Origin: Candidatus Omnitrophota bacterium | GTDB taxonomy: Bacteria; Omnitrophota; Gorgyraeia; Gygaellales; Profunditerraquicolaceae | NCBI GenBank assembly: GCA_018818365.1 | Contig: JAHISH010000281.1 | Location: 1-6,188 of the forward strand | Length of the DNA stretch: 6,188 nt | Direction: 5' to 3' | Part shown: positions 1 to 6,188 of the stretch, one piece after another | How positions within the stretch are numbered: the stretch's first letter is position 1 | Layout: every line of letters begins with the position of its first letter | Notes under the pieces: model-generated | What the model was told of the DNA's origin: nothing | The model's input: only the letters and a program-made list of their open reading frames with translations | Databases searched by the model: none | Translations under genes and position numbers: made by a program

Positions 1-659
1 ACTCCCCCCGCCGATGCGGCGACGCACGCATCCTCTACCGTCGACATCTGATAATACACCTCTTGCGCTTTCGCAACAAACTCCTTACCGTAGCGCGCTT
101 CCAGGAACTGCGGAAAATATACCGACATTAATCCGGTAGTCTCGATTGCCGGCCCTTTAGTGACAATGATCATATCCCCTTTTTTTATCTGCGGGATAAT
201 TAATTTCTTTTTACTATCCACGCCAAACATAGTAGCGCCACCGACCATAGGATAGTTGCATCCGGCGTAACGGGCAGTATGTCCGGTCACCACCGTTATG
301 CCTAACTCCTTACACTCCTTATGCACTTCTTCCCACATACAAACCAACTCATCCTCTTTCATCTCCGGAGGAAGATTCAAATCGATAGAAAGATAGCGCG
401 GCCTGATCCCGCTTACCGCCACATCAGAAGCGATAATATGCACGGCAAACCACGCGGCCTTTGCGATACCTAATTCCCGTGCGATATAAAAAGGGTCTGT
501 TGATAAAACCATGACCTTGTTGCCTAAATCGATCACCCCAAAGTCAACGCCATGCTGGGGCTTCACCAACACCGTCTTATCATTCTTGCCCAGCCGAGGA
601 TAAATGACCCGGGTAAAAAACTCCTGATGGATCTTTCCTAACGCAGGTAATTGTTCCAC
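1..659 (-). CDS. AIR synthase-related protein (PurM/ThiL/HypE superfamily), N-terminal part
   Basis: Partial gene: 219 codons are present and the C-terminal part lies beyond the left edge. The start is GTG at 659, because a strong GGAGGAGA lies just upstream and no in-frame ATG or GTG precedes it. Visible motifs are STDPF (residues 53-57), resembling the (S/T)TD nucleotide/metal-binding motif of ThiL, PurM and HypE; then SDVAVSG (78-84) and RPRYLSIDLNLP (86-97), matching the 'SDLAAMGA-P' core helix and strand of the fold; then GHTARY (126-131), YPMVGGATM (136-144) and VTKGPAIETTG (166-176). The superfamily contains ATP-dependent enzymes: aminoimidazole ribotide synthase, thiamine-monophosphate kinase and the hydrogenase maturation factor HypE. 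I cannot assign a substrate. A HypE role would need the conserved C-terminal cysteine, which is outside the window, and no hyp genes are visible. Family call is confident; function is unknown. Confidence 0.85.
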   Translation of the reverse strand, partial: MEQLPALGKIHQEFFTRVIYPRLGKNDKTVLVKPQHGVDFGVIDLGNKVMVLSTDPFYIARELGIAKAAWFAVHIIASDVAVSGIRPRYLSIDLNLPPEMKEDELVCMWEEVHKECKELGITVVTGHTARYAGCNYPMVGGATMFGVDSKKKLIIPQIKKGDMIIVTKGPAIETTGLMSVYFPQFLEARYGKEFVAKAQEVYYQMSTVEDACVAASAGG

Positions 660-660
660 G

Positions 661-668
661 TCTCCTCC
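661..668 (-). promoter_or_regulatory. Ribosome binding site of the PurM-like gene
   Basis: GGAGGAGA read on the minus strand. The GGAGG core lies 4 nt before the GTG at 659, a slightly short spacing. It fixes the non-ATG start of a gene that otherwise has no obvious initiation codon. It follows directly after the U-rich tail of the hairpin at 678-703. Confidence 0.75.
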
Positions 669-669
669 G

Positions 670-703
670 AAAAGAATACCCCTATCACGCTTCCCATAGG
701 GGT
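670..703 (-). terminator. Terminator-like hairpin between metW and the PurM-like gene
   Basis: A perfect 8-bp inverted repeat, ACCCCTAT (696-703) and ATAGGGGT (678-685) as read on the minus strand, encloses a 10-nt loop and is followed by ATTCTTTT (670-677). It starts 18 nt after the metW stop. Shape and tail fit a moderate intrinsic terminator for the sulfur operon. The tail ends about 2 nt before the next gene's Shine-Dalgarno site, and I see no separate promoter in the 61-bp gap. It may therefore act as a partial terminator or attenuator rather than a clean operon end. Confidence 0.55.
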
Positions 704-720
704 GTCGTTACGTGTATGGC

Positions 721-1323
721 TTAATGCCCGTTCTTGCTTAAGATGAAAAGCGAATTTAACGCGAACAGATTCGGGAAGAAAGAAATCAACCTCTTCTTCC
801 CAAGATAGAATCTCTGTAATATCCTGATCTTATGCGTGGCGCAGTAATTCTCGAAATCTGAAATGCTTAAAAACCTCAGGTTAGGGGTATCGTACCAATG
901 ATACGGCAGGGATTTGGTGCTGGGTGCGTTCCCGCACAACGCAAGCGCCACACGCGCTTTAATATGGGCGAAGTTAGGAAATCCGACGATAACCTTCTTG
1001 CCCACCCGCAGCGCTTCTTGGATGACAAACTCCACCTTTTTAACCTCCTGCAGACTTTCATTTAGAATCACATAGTCAAAAGAGTTATCCGGATATTCAG
1101 TCAACCCGCTGTCAATATCGCTGTGAAAGACGCTTACCCCCTTTTCCACGCATTGATAGATAGCCTGCTCGCTCAACTCAATGCCCTGCACCTTGGCTTT
1201 TTTCTCCTTGACCAAAAGAAGCATAAGCTGCCCGTTGCCGCAGCCCAAATCCAATACCTTGGCGCCGGCATCAACGATACGCGTGATAATACGATGATCA
1301 AAAGAAACCTTCTCTTGGCTCAT
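721..1323 (-). CDS. metW: MetW, class I SAM-dependent methyltransferase-like methionine biosynthesis protein
   Basis: A 200-residue protein, a typical MetW length. Motif I of the Rossmann methyltransferase fold is VLDLGCGNG (residues 23-31), with the acidic end of strand 2 in GIELS (47-51, E49). The strand-4 region is [13 protein letters not shown] (82-94). MetW-specific stretches follow: GFPNFAH (114-120) and [17 protein letters not shown] (141-157). MetW is the usual partner of MetX in many bacteria and is needed for methionine synthesis in some. Its exact biochemical action is not settled by sequence. The gene starts inside the end of metX with an ATGA overlap and lacks a good Shine-Dalgarno site of its own, so translation is probably coupled to metX. 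A terminator-like hairpin follows its TAA. Confidence 0.93.
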   Translation of the reverse strand: MSQEKVSFDHRIITRIVDAGAKVLDLGCGNGQLMLLLVKEKKAKVQGIELSEQAIYQCVEKGVSVFHSDIDSGLTEYPDNSFDYVILNESLQEVKKVEFVIQEALRVGKKVIVGFPNFAHIKARVALALCGNAPSTKSLPYHWYDTPNLRFLSISDFENYCATHKIRILQRFYLGKKRLISFFPNLFALNSLFILSKNGH

Positions 1324-2450
1324 GTGAGTATGCGATAGGTTTTATTTAAGAAATGCGTGACAAGGCGCGCCTCTTCTTCCGCCTCTAATAAAAACGCATC
1401 GTGCCCGTAGGTAGAGTTAATTTCGCAATACGTCGCATCGACCCCTCGGATCTTCAACTGCCGCGCGATCTCCTGCGATTGGTACGATGGATACAGCCAA
1501 TCGGATTTAAAGGAGATTACCAGAAACCGCGCGCCGATACTGCCTCCGTGAGGAAAAAGTTTATCCTCTGAAAGGTCAAAATAATCCATCGCCTTGGTGA
1601 TATAAAGGTAGGAATTCGCGTCAAAGCGCTTCACAAAATTCTCGCCTCGATAACGAAGATACCCCTCTACCTCAAAGTCCGTCTCGAACTTAAAACTGTA
1701 ATTTTTCTCTCTGAGCCGACGGGAAAATTTCTCTTCCATAGAAGTATCGCTCATATAGGTAATGTGTCCTATCATGCGTGCCACTGAAAGGCCGCGTTCA
1801 GGATTAGACTTACCGTAATAATCACCGTTATTCCAGAGAGGGTCAGCCATGATTGCCTGCCTCCCTACTTCATCAAAGGCGATCTGCTGCGAAGAATGTT
1901 TCAATGCGGTTGCAATAGGTATCAGACTTGCCACATATTCCGGATACGAGGCCGCCCATTGCAAGGCCTGCATCCCCCCCATGGAACCTCCGATAACCGA
2001 GAGCAACTTCTTTATTCCCAGATAGTCGATAAGATGTTTTTGCGCGTTGACCATATCCGCGATGGTAATAAGAGGGAACTCCAAGGCATACGGCTTATTG
2101 GTCTTGGGGTCTATCGAAGCAGGTCCTGTACTTCCCCTGCATCCGCCGATAACGTTAGAGCAAATAACAAAATATTTTGCCGTATCCAAGGCCTTCTGGG
2201 GACCGATCATATTATCCCACCAACCGGAATTCTTATCGGTCTGGTGATAGCGCCCTGCCGCATGCGCGTCTCCGGAGAGCGCATGGCAAACAAGGATAGC
2301 GTTAGACTTTTCGTTATTAAGCTCTCCGTACGTCTCATATGCTAAGGTAACAGGCCCAAGCGCACGTCCGCACTCCAATGGTAATTCATGCGGCGGCTGC
2401 GCAAAGGTACAATACTCTGTTTTAACAATTCCCACACTTTTATTTTTCAT
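1320..2450 (-). CDS. metX: Homoserine O-acyltransferase (probably acetyltransferase) MetX
   Basis: This 376-residue cytoplasmic alpha/beta-hydrolase-fold enzyme transfers an acyl group, normally acetyl from acetyl-CoA, to the hydroxyl of L-homoserine, the first committed step to methionine. Visible motifs are ESGR-like [20 protein letters not shown] (26-45), [11 protein letters not shown] (53-63) and [14 protein letters not shown] (99-112). The nucleophile elbow is GGSMGG with Ser156. The remaining triad residues are Asp317 (in SDWLYP) and His350 (in YGHDAF). Length is normal. The start ATG at 2450 fits the family N-terminus, but the Shine-Dalgarno site is weak (at best GAAAG, 6 nt upstream). 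Upstream lies a structured 63-bp leader; downstream it overlaps metW by 4 nt. Product O-acylhomoserine would feed MetY, encoded two genes upstream. MetX-family members can use succinyl-CoA instead; the pairing with MetY favours acetyl. Confidence 0.95.
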   Translation of the reverse strand: MKNKSVGIVKTEYCTFAQPPHELPLECGRALGPVTLAYETYGELNNEKSNAILVCHALSGDAHAAGRYHQTDKNSGWWDNMIGPQKALDTAKYFVICSNVIGGCRGSTGPASIDPKTNKPYALEFPLITIADMVNAQKHLIDYLGIKKLLSVIGGSMGGMQALQWAASYPEYVASLIPIATALKHSSQQIAFDEVGRQAIMADPLWNNGDYYGKSNPERGLSVARMIGHITYMSDTSMEEKFSRRLREKNYSFKFETDFEVEGYLRYRGENFVKRFDANSYLYITKAMDYFDLSEDKLFPHGGSIGARFLVISFKSDWLYPSYQSQEIARQLKIRGVDATYCEINSTYGHDAFLLEAEEEARLVTHFLNKTYRILT

Positions 2451-2513
2451 CGAATACTTTCATACAAGCCCAAAACCGCCCTCAATAAGCCTCGGGCTTT
2501 ATACCGAGGGGTT
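2451..2513 (-). promoter_or_regulatory. Structured leader between cysK and metX with competing helices
   Basis: On the minus-strand transcript the main hairpin is CCTCGG (2504-2509) paired with CCGAGG (2490-2495), 6 bp with an 8-nt loop. Two other helices compete for the same bases. CCCTC (2506-2510) can pair with GAGGG (2479-2483). AAGCCC (2494-2499) can pair with GGGCTT (2466-2471) just upstream of the metX start. With the main hairpin formed, the AAGC part of its loop can still reach the downstream GCTT, giving an H-type pseudoknot. No U-tract follows the hairpin, so a plain terminator is not well supported. It could be a methionine- or SAM-responsive element, an RNA processing site, or chance; I do not recognise a known riboswitch consensus. 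Confidence 0.4.
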
Positions 2514-3446
2514 TCATTCTAAATACTGCTGAAATAACCAAGTAGATAAGTATCGTTCGCCGCACGAAGGAAGCACCGTCACAATGGTCTTTCCTTTCGA
2601 CTCAGAGCGTTTGGCAACCTCTAATGCTGCCCATACCGCCGCCCCGCTTGAGATCCCGCATAAGATGCCTTCTTCCCGCGCAAGCCGCCGGGCGACTTCT
2701 CCTGAATCCTCGTGACGCACAGTGATGATTTCATCAATAATTTCTCTGTTTAAGATTGCCGGGACAAACCCTGCGCCGATGCCTTGGATCTTATGCCCGC
2801 CCGGCTTCCCTCCTGAAAGCACAGGGGAATCTGACGGTTCAAGGCCAATAACTTTTACTGAAGGCTTACGTTCTTTCAACACTTCCCCGACTCCGGTTAT
2901 TGTACCACCGGTACCGATGCCTGCAATAAAAATATCCACCGCGCCCTCCGTATCCTTCCAGATTTCTTCTGCGGTCGTCTTTCGATGGATCTCCGGATTC
3001 GCCAGATTATTGAACTGCTGCGGCATATAACTATTGGGAGTCTTCTTCACTAACTCATCTGCTTTCTCTATCGCTCCCTTCATCCCTTTAATCCCTTCAG
3101 TTAATACAAGTTGCGCTCCCAATATCTTGAGAAGCTGTCGGCGCTCAAGACTCATCGTATCCGGCATAGTAAGAATTAATCGGTACGCCTTCGCCGCACA
3201 GACAAAGGCTAACGCGATTCCCGTATTCCCGCTGGTCGGCTCGATCACCACGGACTCTTTATTTAAAAACCCTTTTCTCTCGGCGTCTTCAATCATGGCC
3301 ACACCGATCCTATCTTTGACGCTTGAGAGTGGGTTAAAAAATTCAAGCTTAGCCAAGACAGTCGCGTGGAGCCCCTCACCAATCTTATTAATCTTCACCA
3401 AAGGCGTACGGCCTATGGTCTGAGTAATATTCGAAAAGATATTCAT
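2514..3446 (-). CDS. cysK: Cysteine synthase A-type (O-acetylserine sulfhydrylase)
   Basis: A 310-residue fold-type II PLP enzyme that combines O-acetylserine with sulfide to give cysteine. Signature features are IGRTPLVKI (11-19) and NPLSSVKDR (38-46) with the PLP Schiff-base lysine K44. These are followed by the substrate loop PTSGNTG (70-76), the phosphate-binding GTGGTITG (178-185), GISSGAA (264-270) near the PLP pyridine nitrogen, and the C-terminal [10 protein letters not shown] (293-302). Length and motif order are typical of CysK. The start ATG at 3446 has a strong AAGGAGGA upstream. It lies 32 bp after metY and probably in the same transcript. No serine acetyltransferase gene is visible, so the activated serine must be made by a gene elsewhere. 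The related O-phosphoserine- or cystathionine-synthase-type enzymes are less likely but not excluded by motifs alone. Confidence 0.93.
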   Translation of the reverse strand: MNIFSNITQTIGRTPLVKINKIGEGLHATVLAKLEFFNPLSSVKDRIGVAMIEDAERKGFLNKESVVIEPTSGNTGIALAFVCAAKAYRLILTMPDTMSLERRQLLKILGAQLVLTEGIKGMKGAIEKADELVKKTPNSYMPQQFNNLANPEIHRKTTAEEIWKDTEGAVDIFIAGIGTGGTITGVGEVLKERKPSVKVIGLEPSDSPVLSGGKPGGHKIQGIGAGFVPAILNREIIDEIITVRHEDSGEVARRLAREEGILCGISSGAAVWAALEVAKRSESKGKTIVTVLPSCGERYLSTWLFQQYLE

Positions 3447-3450
3447 AGGG

Positions 3451-3458
3451 TCCTCCTT
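3451..3458 (-). promoter_or_regulatory. Ribosome binding site of cysK
   Basis: AAGGAGGA on the minus strand, with its GGAGG core 5 nt before the ATG at 3446. A near-perfect anti-16S match that supports this start and independent initiation within the operon. Confidence 0.8.
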
Positions 3459-3478
3459 GATGATACTGGTATCTCGTA

Positions 3479-4789
<1,311 letters not shown>

Positions 4790-5227
4790 TTAGATTTCGT
4801 AGTGCAGACTCTGTTTGGGCTTCTTTTGCATTTTCACTAAATCAGCGAAGGTCAAGGTATCCACGACCTCAGAGATGGCAACGCCAACTCTCTGCCACAC
4901 TGAACGGAAGATACATCTATAGATATCCCGACATTGCGTATATTCTCTCTCCGTGCAGGCGATAGGCTCAATGGGGCCGTCAATATACCGGATGACTTCC
5001 CCTAGCTTAATCTGGGAAGGCTGTTTGGCTAATTGATACCCGCCGACCTTGCCGCGCTTACTCTGGGCAAATCCTCCCCGGTTAAGATCCAAGAGTACCT
5101 GCTCAAGAAACTTTATCGGGGCATCAATACGGTCAGCGAGCTCATGTATGGTTACCATGCTTCCGTAATGCAATGCCAGATCCAAGATTGCTTTCAGCGC
5201 ATAATCCCCTTTATACGTTATCTTCAT
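4790..5227 (-). CDS. Rrf2-family transcriptional regulator with three-cysteine (Fe-S-type) motif
   Basis: A 145-residue protein of normal Rrf2/IscR-family length. The N-terminus MKITYKGDYALKAILDLAL (1-19) is the family's first helix. The winged helix-turn-helix follows: VTIHELADRIDAPIKFLEQVL (25-45), then the wing with SKRGKVGGYQLAKQP (56-70) and a LGEVIRYIDGPI segment (75-86). Cysteines C91, C99 and C105 (C-x7-C-x5-C) sit where IscR and NsrR bind an Fe-S cluster. The spacing differs from IscR's C-x5-C-x5-C, and IscR's histidine ligand two residues after the last cysteine is F107 here. CymR, the Rrf2 repressor of cysteine genes in Firmicutes, lacks such cysteines. As first gene of the metY-cysK operon, behind a promoter with an overlapping inverted repeat, it is probably an autoregulated local regulator of sulfur assimilation. 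The signal (Fe-S status, sulfide, cysteine, redox) is inference. Confidence 0.92.
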   Translation of the reverse strand: MKITYKGDYALKAILDLALHYGSMVTIHELADRIDAPIKFLEQVLLDLNRGGFAQSKRGKVGGYQLAKQPSQIKLGEVIRYIDGPIEPIACTEREYTQCRDIYRCIFRSVWQRVGVAISEVVDTLTFADLVKMQKKPKQSLHYEI

Positions 5228-5235
5228 TCACCTAA

Positions 5236-5240
5236 CTCCT
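5236..5240 (-). promoter_or_regulatory. Ribosome binding site of the Rrf2-family gene
   Basis: AGGAG on the minus strand, 8 nt before the ATG at 5227. It supports this start, which also matches the conserved family N-terminus. Confidence 0.7.
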
Positions 5241-5245
5241 ACAAT

Positions 5246-5264
5246 CTCTATGGATATAGTAGAG
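5246..5264 (-). promoter_or_regulatory. Candidate Rrf2-regulator operator (inverted repeat over the -10 box)
   Basis: A 19-bp element made of perfect 5-bp arms CTCTA and TAGAG separated by 9 bp. It overlaps the end of the -10 hexamer and covers the predicted transcription start near 5256, so a bound dimer would block RNA polymerase. Position and symmetry suit autorepression by the adjacent regulator. The arms are short, and I cannot match them to a specific published Rrf2 motif. Confidence 0.45.
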
Positions 5265-5290
5265 TATATAATAAAAATAAAACTTGTCAA
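5263..5290 (-). promoter_or_regulatory. Sigma70-type promoter of the rrf2-metY-cysK operon
   Basis: The -35 box TTGACA (5285-5290) matches consensus exactly. A 16-bp AT-rich spacer leads to the -10 box TATACT (5263-5268), 5 of 6 to consensus. The predicted transcription start is near 5256, giving a leader of about 30 nt, too short for an S-box or T-box riboswitch. It is the clearest promoter in the window and probably drives at least the regulator, metY and cysK. Confidence 0.75.
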
Positions 5291-5313
5291 GAAATTATTT
5301 TAAACATTCATAT

Positions 5314-5357
5314 GATGAAGAGGCCCCTTGACAAAAATTCCCCGGAGCCTCTTCATC
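5314..5357 (-). terminator. Long hairpin after thi4 (terminator or mRNA 3' end structure)
   Basis: Eleven perfect pairs (5314-5324 with 5347-5357), extended by three more (5325-5327 with 5344-5346), enclose a 16-nt loop. One of the extra pairs is a G.U in minus-strand RNA but a C.A mismatch in plus-strand RNA, so the structure is better suited to the thi4 transcript. It begins 10 nt after the thi4 stop. No proper U-tract follows on either strand, so a classical intrinsic terminator is only partly supported; it may be a 3'-stabilising hairpin. It separates thi4 from the downstream promoter. Confidence 0.55.
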
Positions 5358-5367
5358 GCTATTTCAC

Positions 5368-6177
5368 CTATACCGCTACTTCTGAGAGAAGAGAAGTAGT
5401 AACTTCACTTGAAAGAAGCGCTTTTGCCTGCTGAGCTACTTTGCGTCCAGAGTAAAGCATTCCCGCAAAGGTAGGTCCCATACGCGGAATCCCGTAAATG
5501 GTAGATACCGCCATGCCGCATGCGAATAATCCCGGATGGATCTGGCCGGTTTTCTCTACCACCAAATCCTCGGAACTATTCACATCCATTGGGCCAAACG
5601 TCGATAGCTTAAGGATCCCTCTCTTTTCAAGCGCCTTAGCCACCCAGGCATCATGCCCGGTGGCATCAATTACTACTTTGGCTTCTAAAGCCACGGGGTC
5701 AACGCAGGTAATCTGCCGGGGAAGAGCAGAAACCGGCGCCCAATTGATCACGACGCCTTCGACCTTATTATGGCGATAGACCACATCATCGAATTTAGTA
5801 AGATTAAGAATTTTTGCCCCCGCGTCACAACATGCGGCAATCAACTTAGAACAGGCGTGCGGTCCGTTAGCAACGAACAAATCTTTTTCTGCCTGACGGT
5901 AGGGAATGCCTAATTCATCGAGTATCCCCTGGGCTGGCGCACGGAAGGTAAGCGGATTCATAAAATAGCCGCCGATCCAGAATCCTCCTCCGATGTAATT
6001 ATTGCTCTCCACTATGAGCGTCTTGATTCCTTGCGCAGCTAAATCTCTTGCTGCCATAAGGCCGCTGGGGCCTCCCCCTACAATAATCACCTCTGATTCG
6101 ATATACTGATCAAAGAAACTATAGAATTCTTTTGAGATTGCTCTGGTAATCTGTGCTTCGGAAACTTTTGCGAACAT
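5368..6177 (-). CDS. thi4: Thi4-family thiazole synthase (adenosine diphosphate thiazole synthase), Cys-type
   Basis: A 269-residue protein, close to the length of archaeal Thi4 (about 260) and shorter than fungal and plant forms. Thi4 makes the thiamine thiazole as its ADP adduct from NAD, glycine and a sulfur atom, with iron. Visible features are the dinucleotide-binding IIVGGGPSGLMAARDLA (31-47), the acidic strand end in IVESNNYIGGG (55-65), GGGFWIGGYFMNPL (63-76), DPVALEAKVVIDATGHDA (160-177), and the C-terminal YGIPRMGPTFAGMLYSG (228-244). C158 in TCVDP aligns with the sulfur-donating cysteine of yeast and plant Thi4 ('SCMDP'). The archaeal sulfide-dependent enzyme has histidine there. 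The start ATG at 6177 has GAGGAT upstream at the window edge. The gene lies upstream of the sulfur operon on the same strand, separated by a hairpin and a promoter. A FixC- or GltD-like oxidoreductase is the generic alternative but is unlikely given the motifs. Confidence 0.93.
   Translation of the reverse strand: MFAKVSEAQITRAISKEFYSFFDQYIESEVIIVGGGPSGLMAARDLAAQGIKTLIVESNNYIGGGFWIGGYFMNPLTFRAPAQGILDELGIPYRQAEKDLFVANGPHACSKLIAACCDAGAKILNLTKFDDVVYRHNKVEGVVINWAPVSALPRQITCVDPVALEAKVVIDATGHDAWVAKALEKRGILKLSTFGPMDVNSSEDLVVEKTGQIHPGLFACGMAVSTIYGIPRMGPTFAGMLYSGRKVAQQAKALLSSEVTTSLLSEVAV
5376..5399 (-). repeat. Inverted repeat in the last codons of thi4
   Basis: A perfect 8-bp inverted repeat, CTACTTCT and AGAAGTAG, with an 8-nt loop lies within the final codons of thi4 (residues about 260-267). 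It encodes part of a variable, low-complexity C-terminal tail (SSEVTTSLLSEVAV). With the hairpin at 5314-5357 it forms a tandem pair of RNA structures around the stop codon. Function unknown. Confidence 0.5.
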
Positions 6178-6182
6178 GGATT

Positions 6183-6188
6183 ATCCTC
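6183..6188 (-). promoter_or_regulatory. Ribosome binding site of thi4, cut by the window edge
   Basis: GAGGAT on the minus strand. Its GAGG lies 7 nt before the ATG at 6177, supporting that start. The site may extend beyond the right edge, and any promoter or TPP riboswitch for thi4 would lie outside the window. Confidence 0.6.

Noticed and set aside
1896..2345. Plus-strand open frame of 149 codons opposite metX
   Set aside because: Antisense shadow of a fully conserved metX coding region, with no family-like features.
2440..2463. Seven-codon open frame (MKVFDEK) whose ATG lies 13 nt upstream of the metX ATG and which ends inside metX
   Set aside because: No Shine-Dalgarno site and too short to assess. 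A leader peptide rich in methionine or cysteine codons would be expected for attenuation and is not seen.
2490..2509. Simple intrinsic terminator splitting cysK from metX
   Set aside because: The 6-bp stem is not followed by a U-tract, and no clear promoter lies between it and metX. It is kept only as part of a structured leader.
3034..3423. Plus-strand open frame of 129 codons opposite cysK
   Set aside because: Antisense shadow of cysK; serine- and proline-rich composition typical of reversed coding DNA, with no ribosome binding site.
5228..5258. Possible S-box or T-box riboswitch ahead of the rrf2-metY operon
   Set aside because: The predicted leader is only about 30 nt, far too short for these elements.
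5328..5333. TTGACA on the plus strand as a -35 box of a divergent promoter
   Set aside because: No acceptable -10 box 16-18 bp downstream; the hexamer lies in the loop of the post-thi4 hairpin, and no plus-strand gene follows.
5033..5434. Plus-strand open frame of 133 codons across the regulator start, the gap and the thi4 end
   Set aside because: It is antisense to confident genes, crosses the promoter region, has no recognisable motif or ribosome binding site, and reads as low-quality protein.

Overview
The window carries seven protein-coding genes, all on the minus strand, so transcription runs from high to low coordinates. In that order they are: a Thi4-type thiazole synthase (5368-6177), an Rrf2-family regulator with three cysteines (4790-5227), O-acetylhomoserine sulfhydrylase metY (3479-4771), cysteine synthase cysK (2514-3446), homoserine O-acyltransferase metX (1320-2450), metW (721-1323), and the N-terminal 219 codons of a PurM/ThiL/HypE-superfamily ('AIR synthase-related') protein that runs off the left edge (1-659). 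No tRNA, rRNA, CRISPR array, insertion sequence or phage gene was seen. Non-coding DNA is limited to gaps of 140 bp or less.

The organism is a bacterium: the genes have Shine-Dalgarno sites, there is a sigma70-like promoter, and the operon is tightly packed. Base composition looks roughly balanced. Direct sulfhydrylation (MetX/MetY), CysK, an Rrf2 regulator and a prokaryotic Thi4 suggest an anaerobic or sulfide-exposed lineage. The protein style would fit an uncultured phylum such as Omnitrophota, or a deltaproteobacterial-type group, but this is a guess and not shown by the sequence.

Region by region: thi4 ends in two hairpins, one inside its last codons and one just after its stop. The 140-bp gap before the regulator then holds a near-consensus promoter (TTGACA, 16 bp, TATACT) and an inverted repeat overlapping the -10 box, the expected place for autoregulation by the Rrf2 protein. 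Regulator, metY and cysK follow with gaps of 18 and 32 bp and good Shine-Dalgarno sites. A 63-bp leader with several mutually exclusive helices separates cysK from metX. metX and metW overlap by ATGA. A terminator-like hairpin sits between metW and the PurM-like gene, whose own Shine-Dalgarno site lies directly behind it.

How the genes fit together: MetX activates homoserine and MetY adds sulfide to give homocysteine. CysK adds sulfide to activated serine to give cysteine. Thi4 builds the thiamine thiazole and also needs sulfur. All are sulfur sinks, and the regulator has a cysteine pattern compatible with sensing an Fe-S cluster. The least ordinary points are the cysteine (C158) at the sulfur-donor position of the bacterial Thi4, the C-x7-C-x5-C regulator with its candidate operator, the structured metX leader, and the unassigned PurM-like gene at the end of the cluster.
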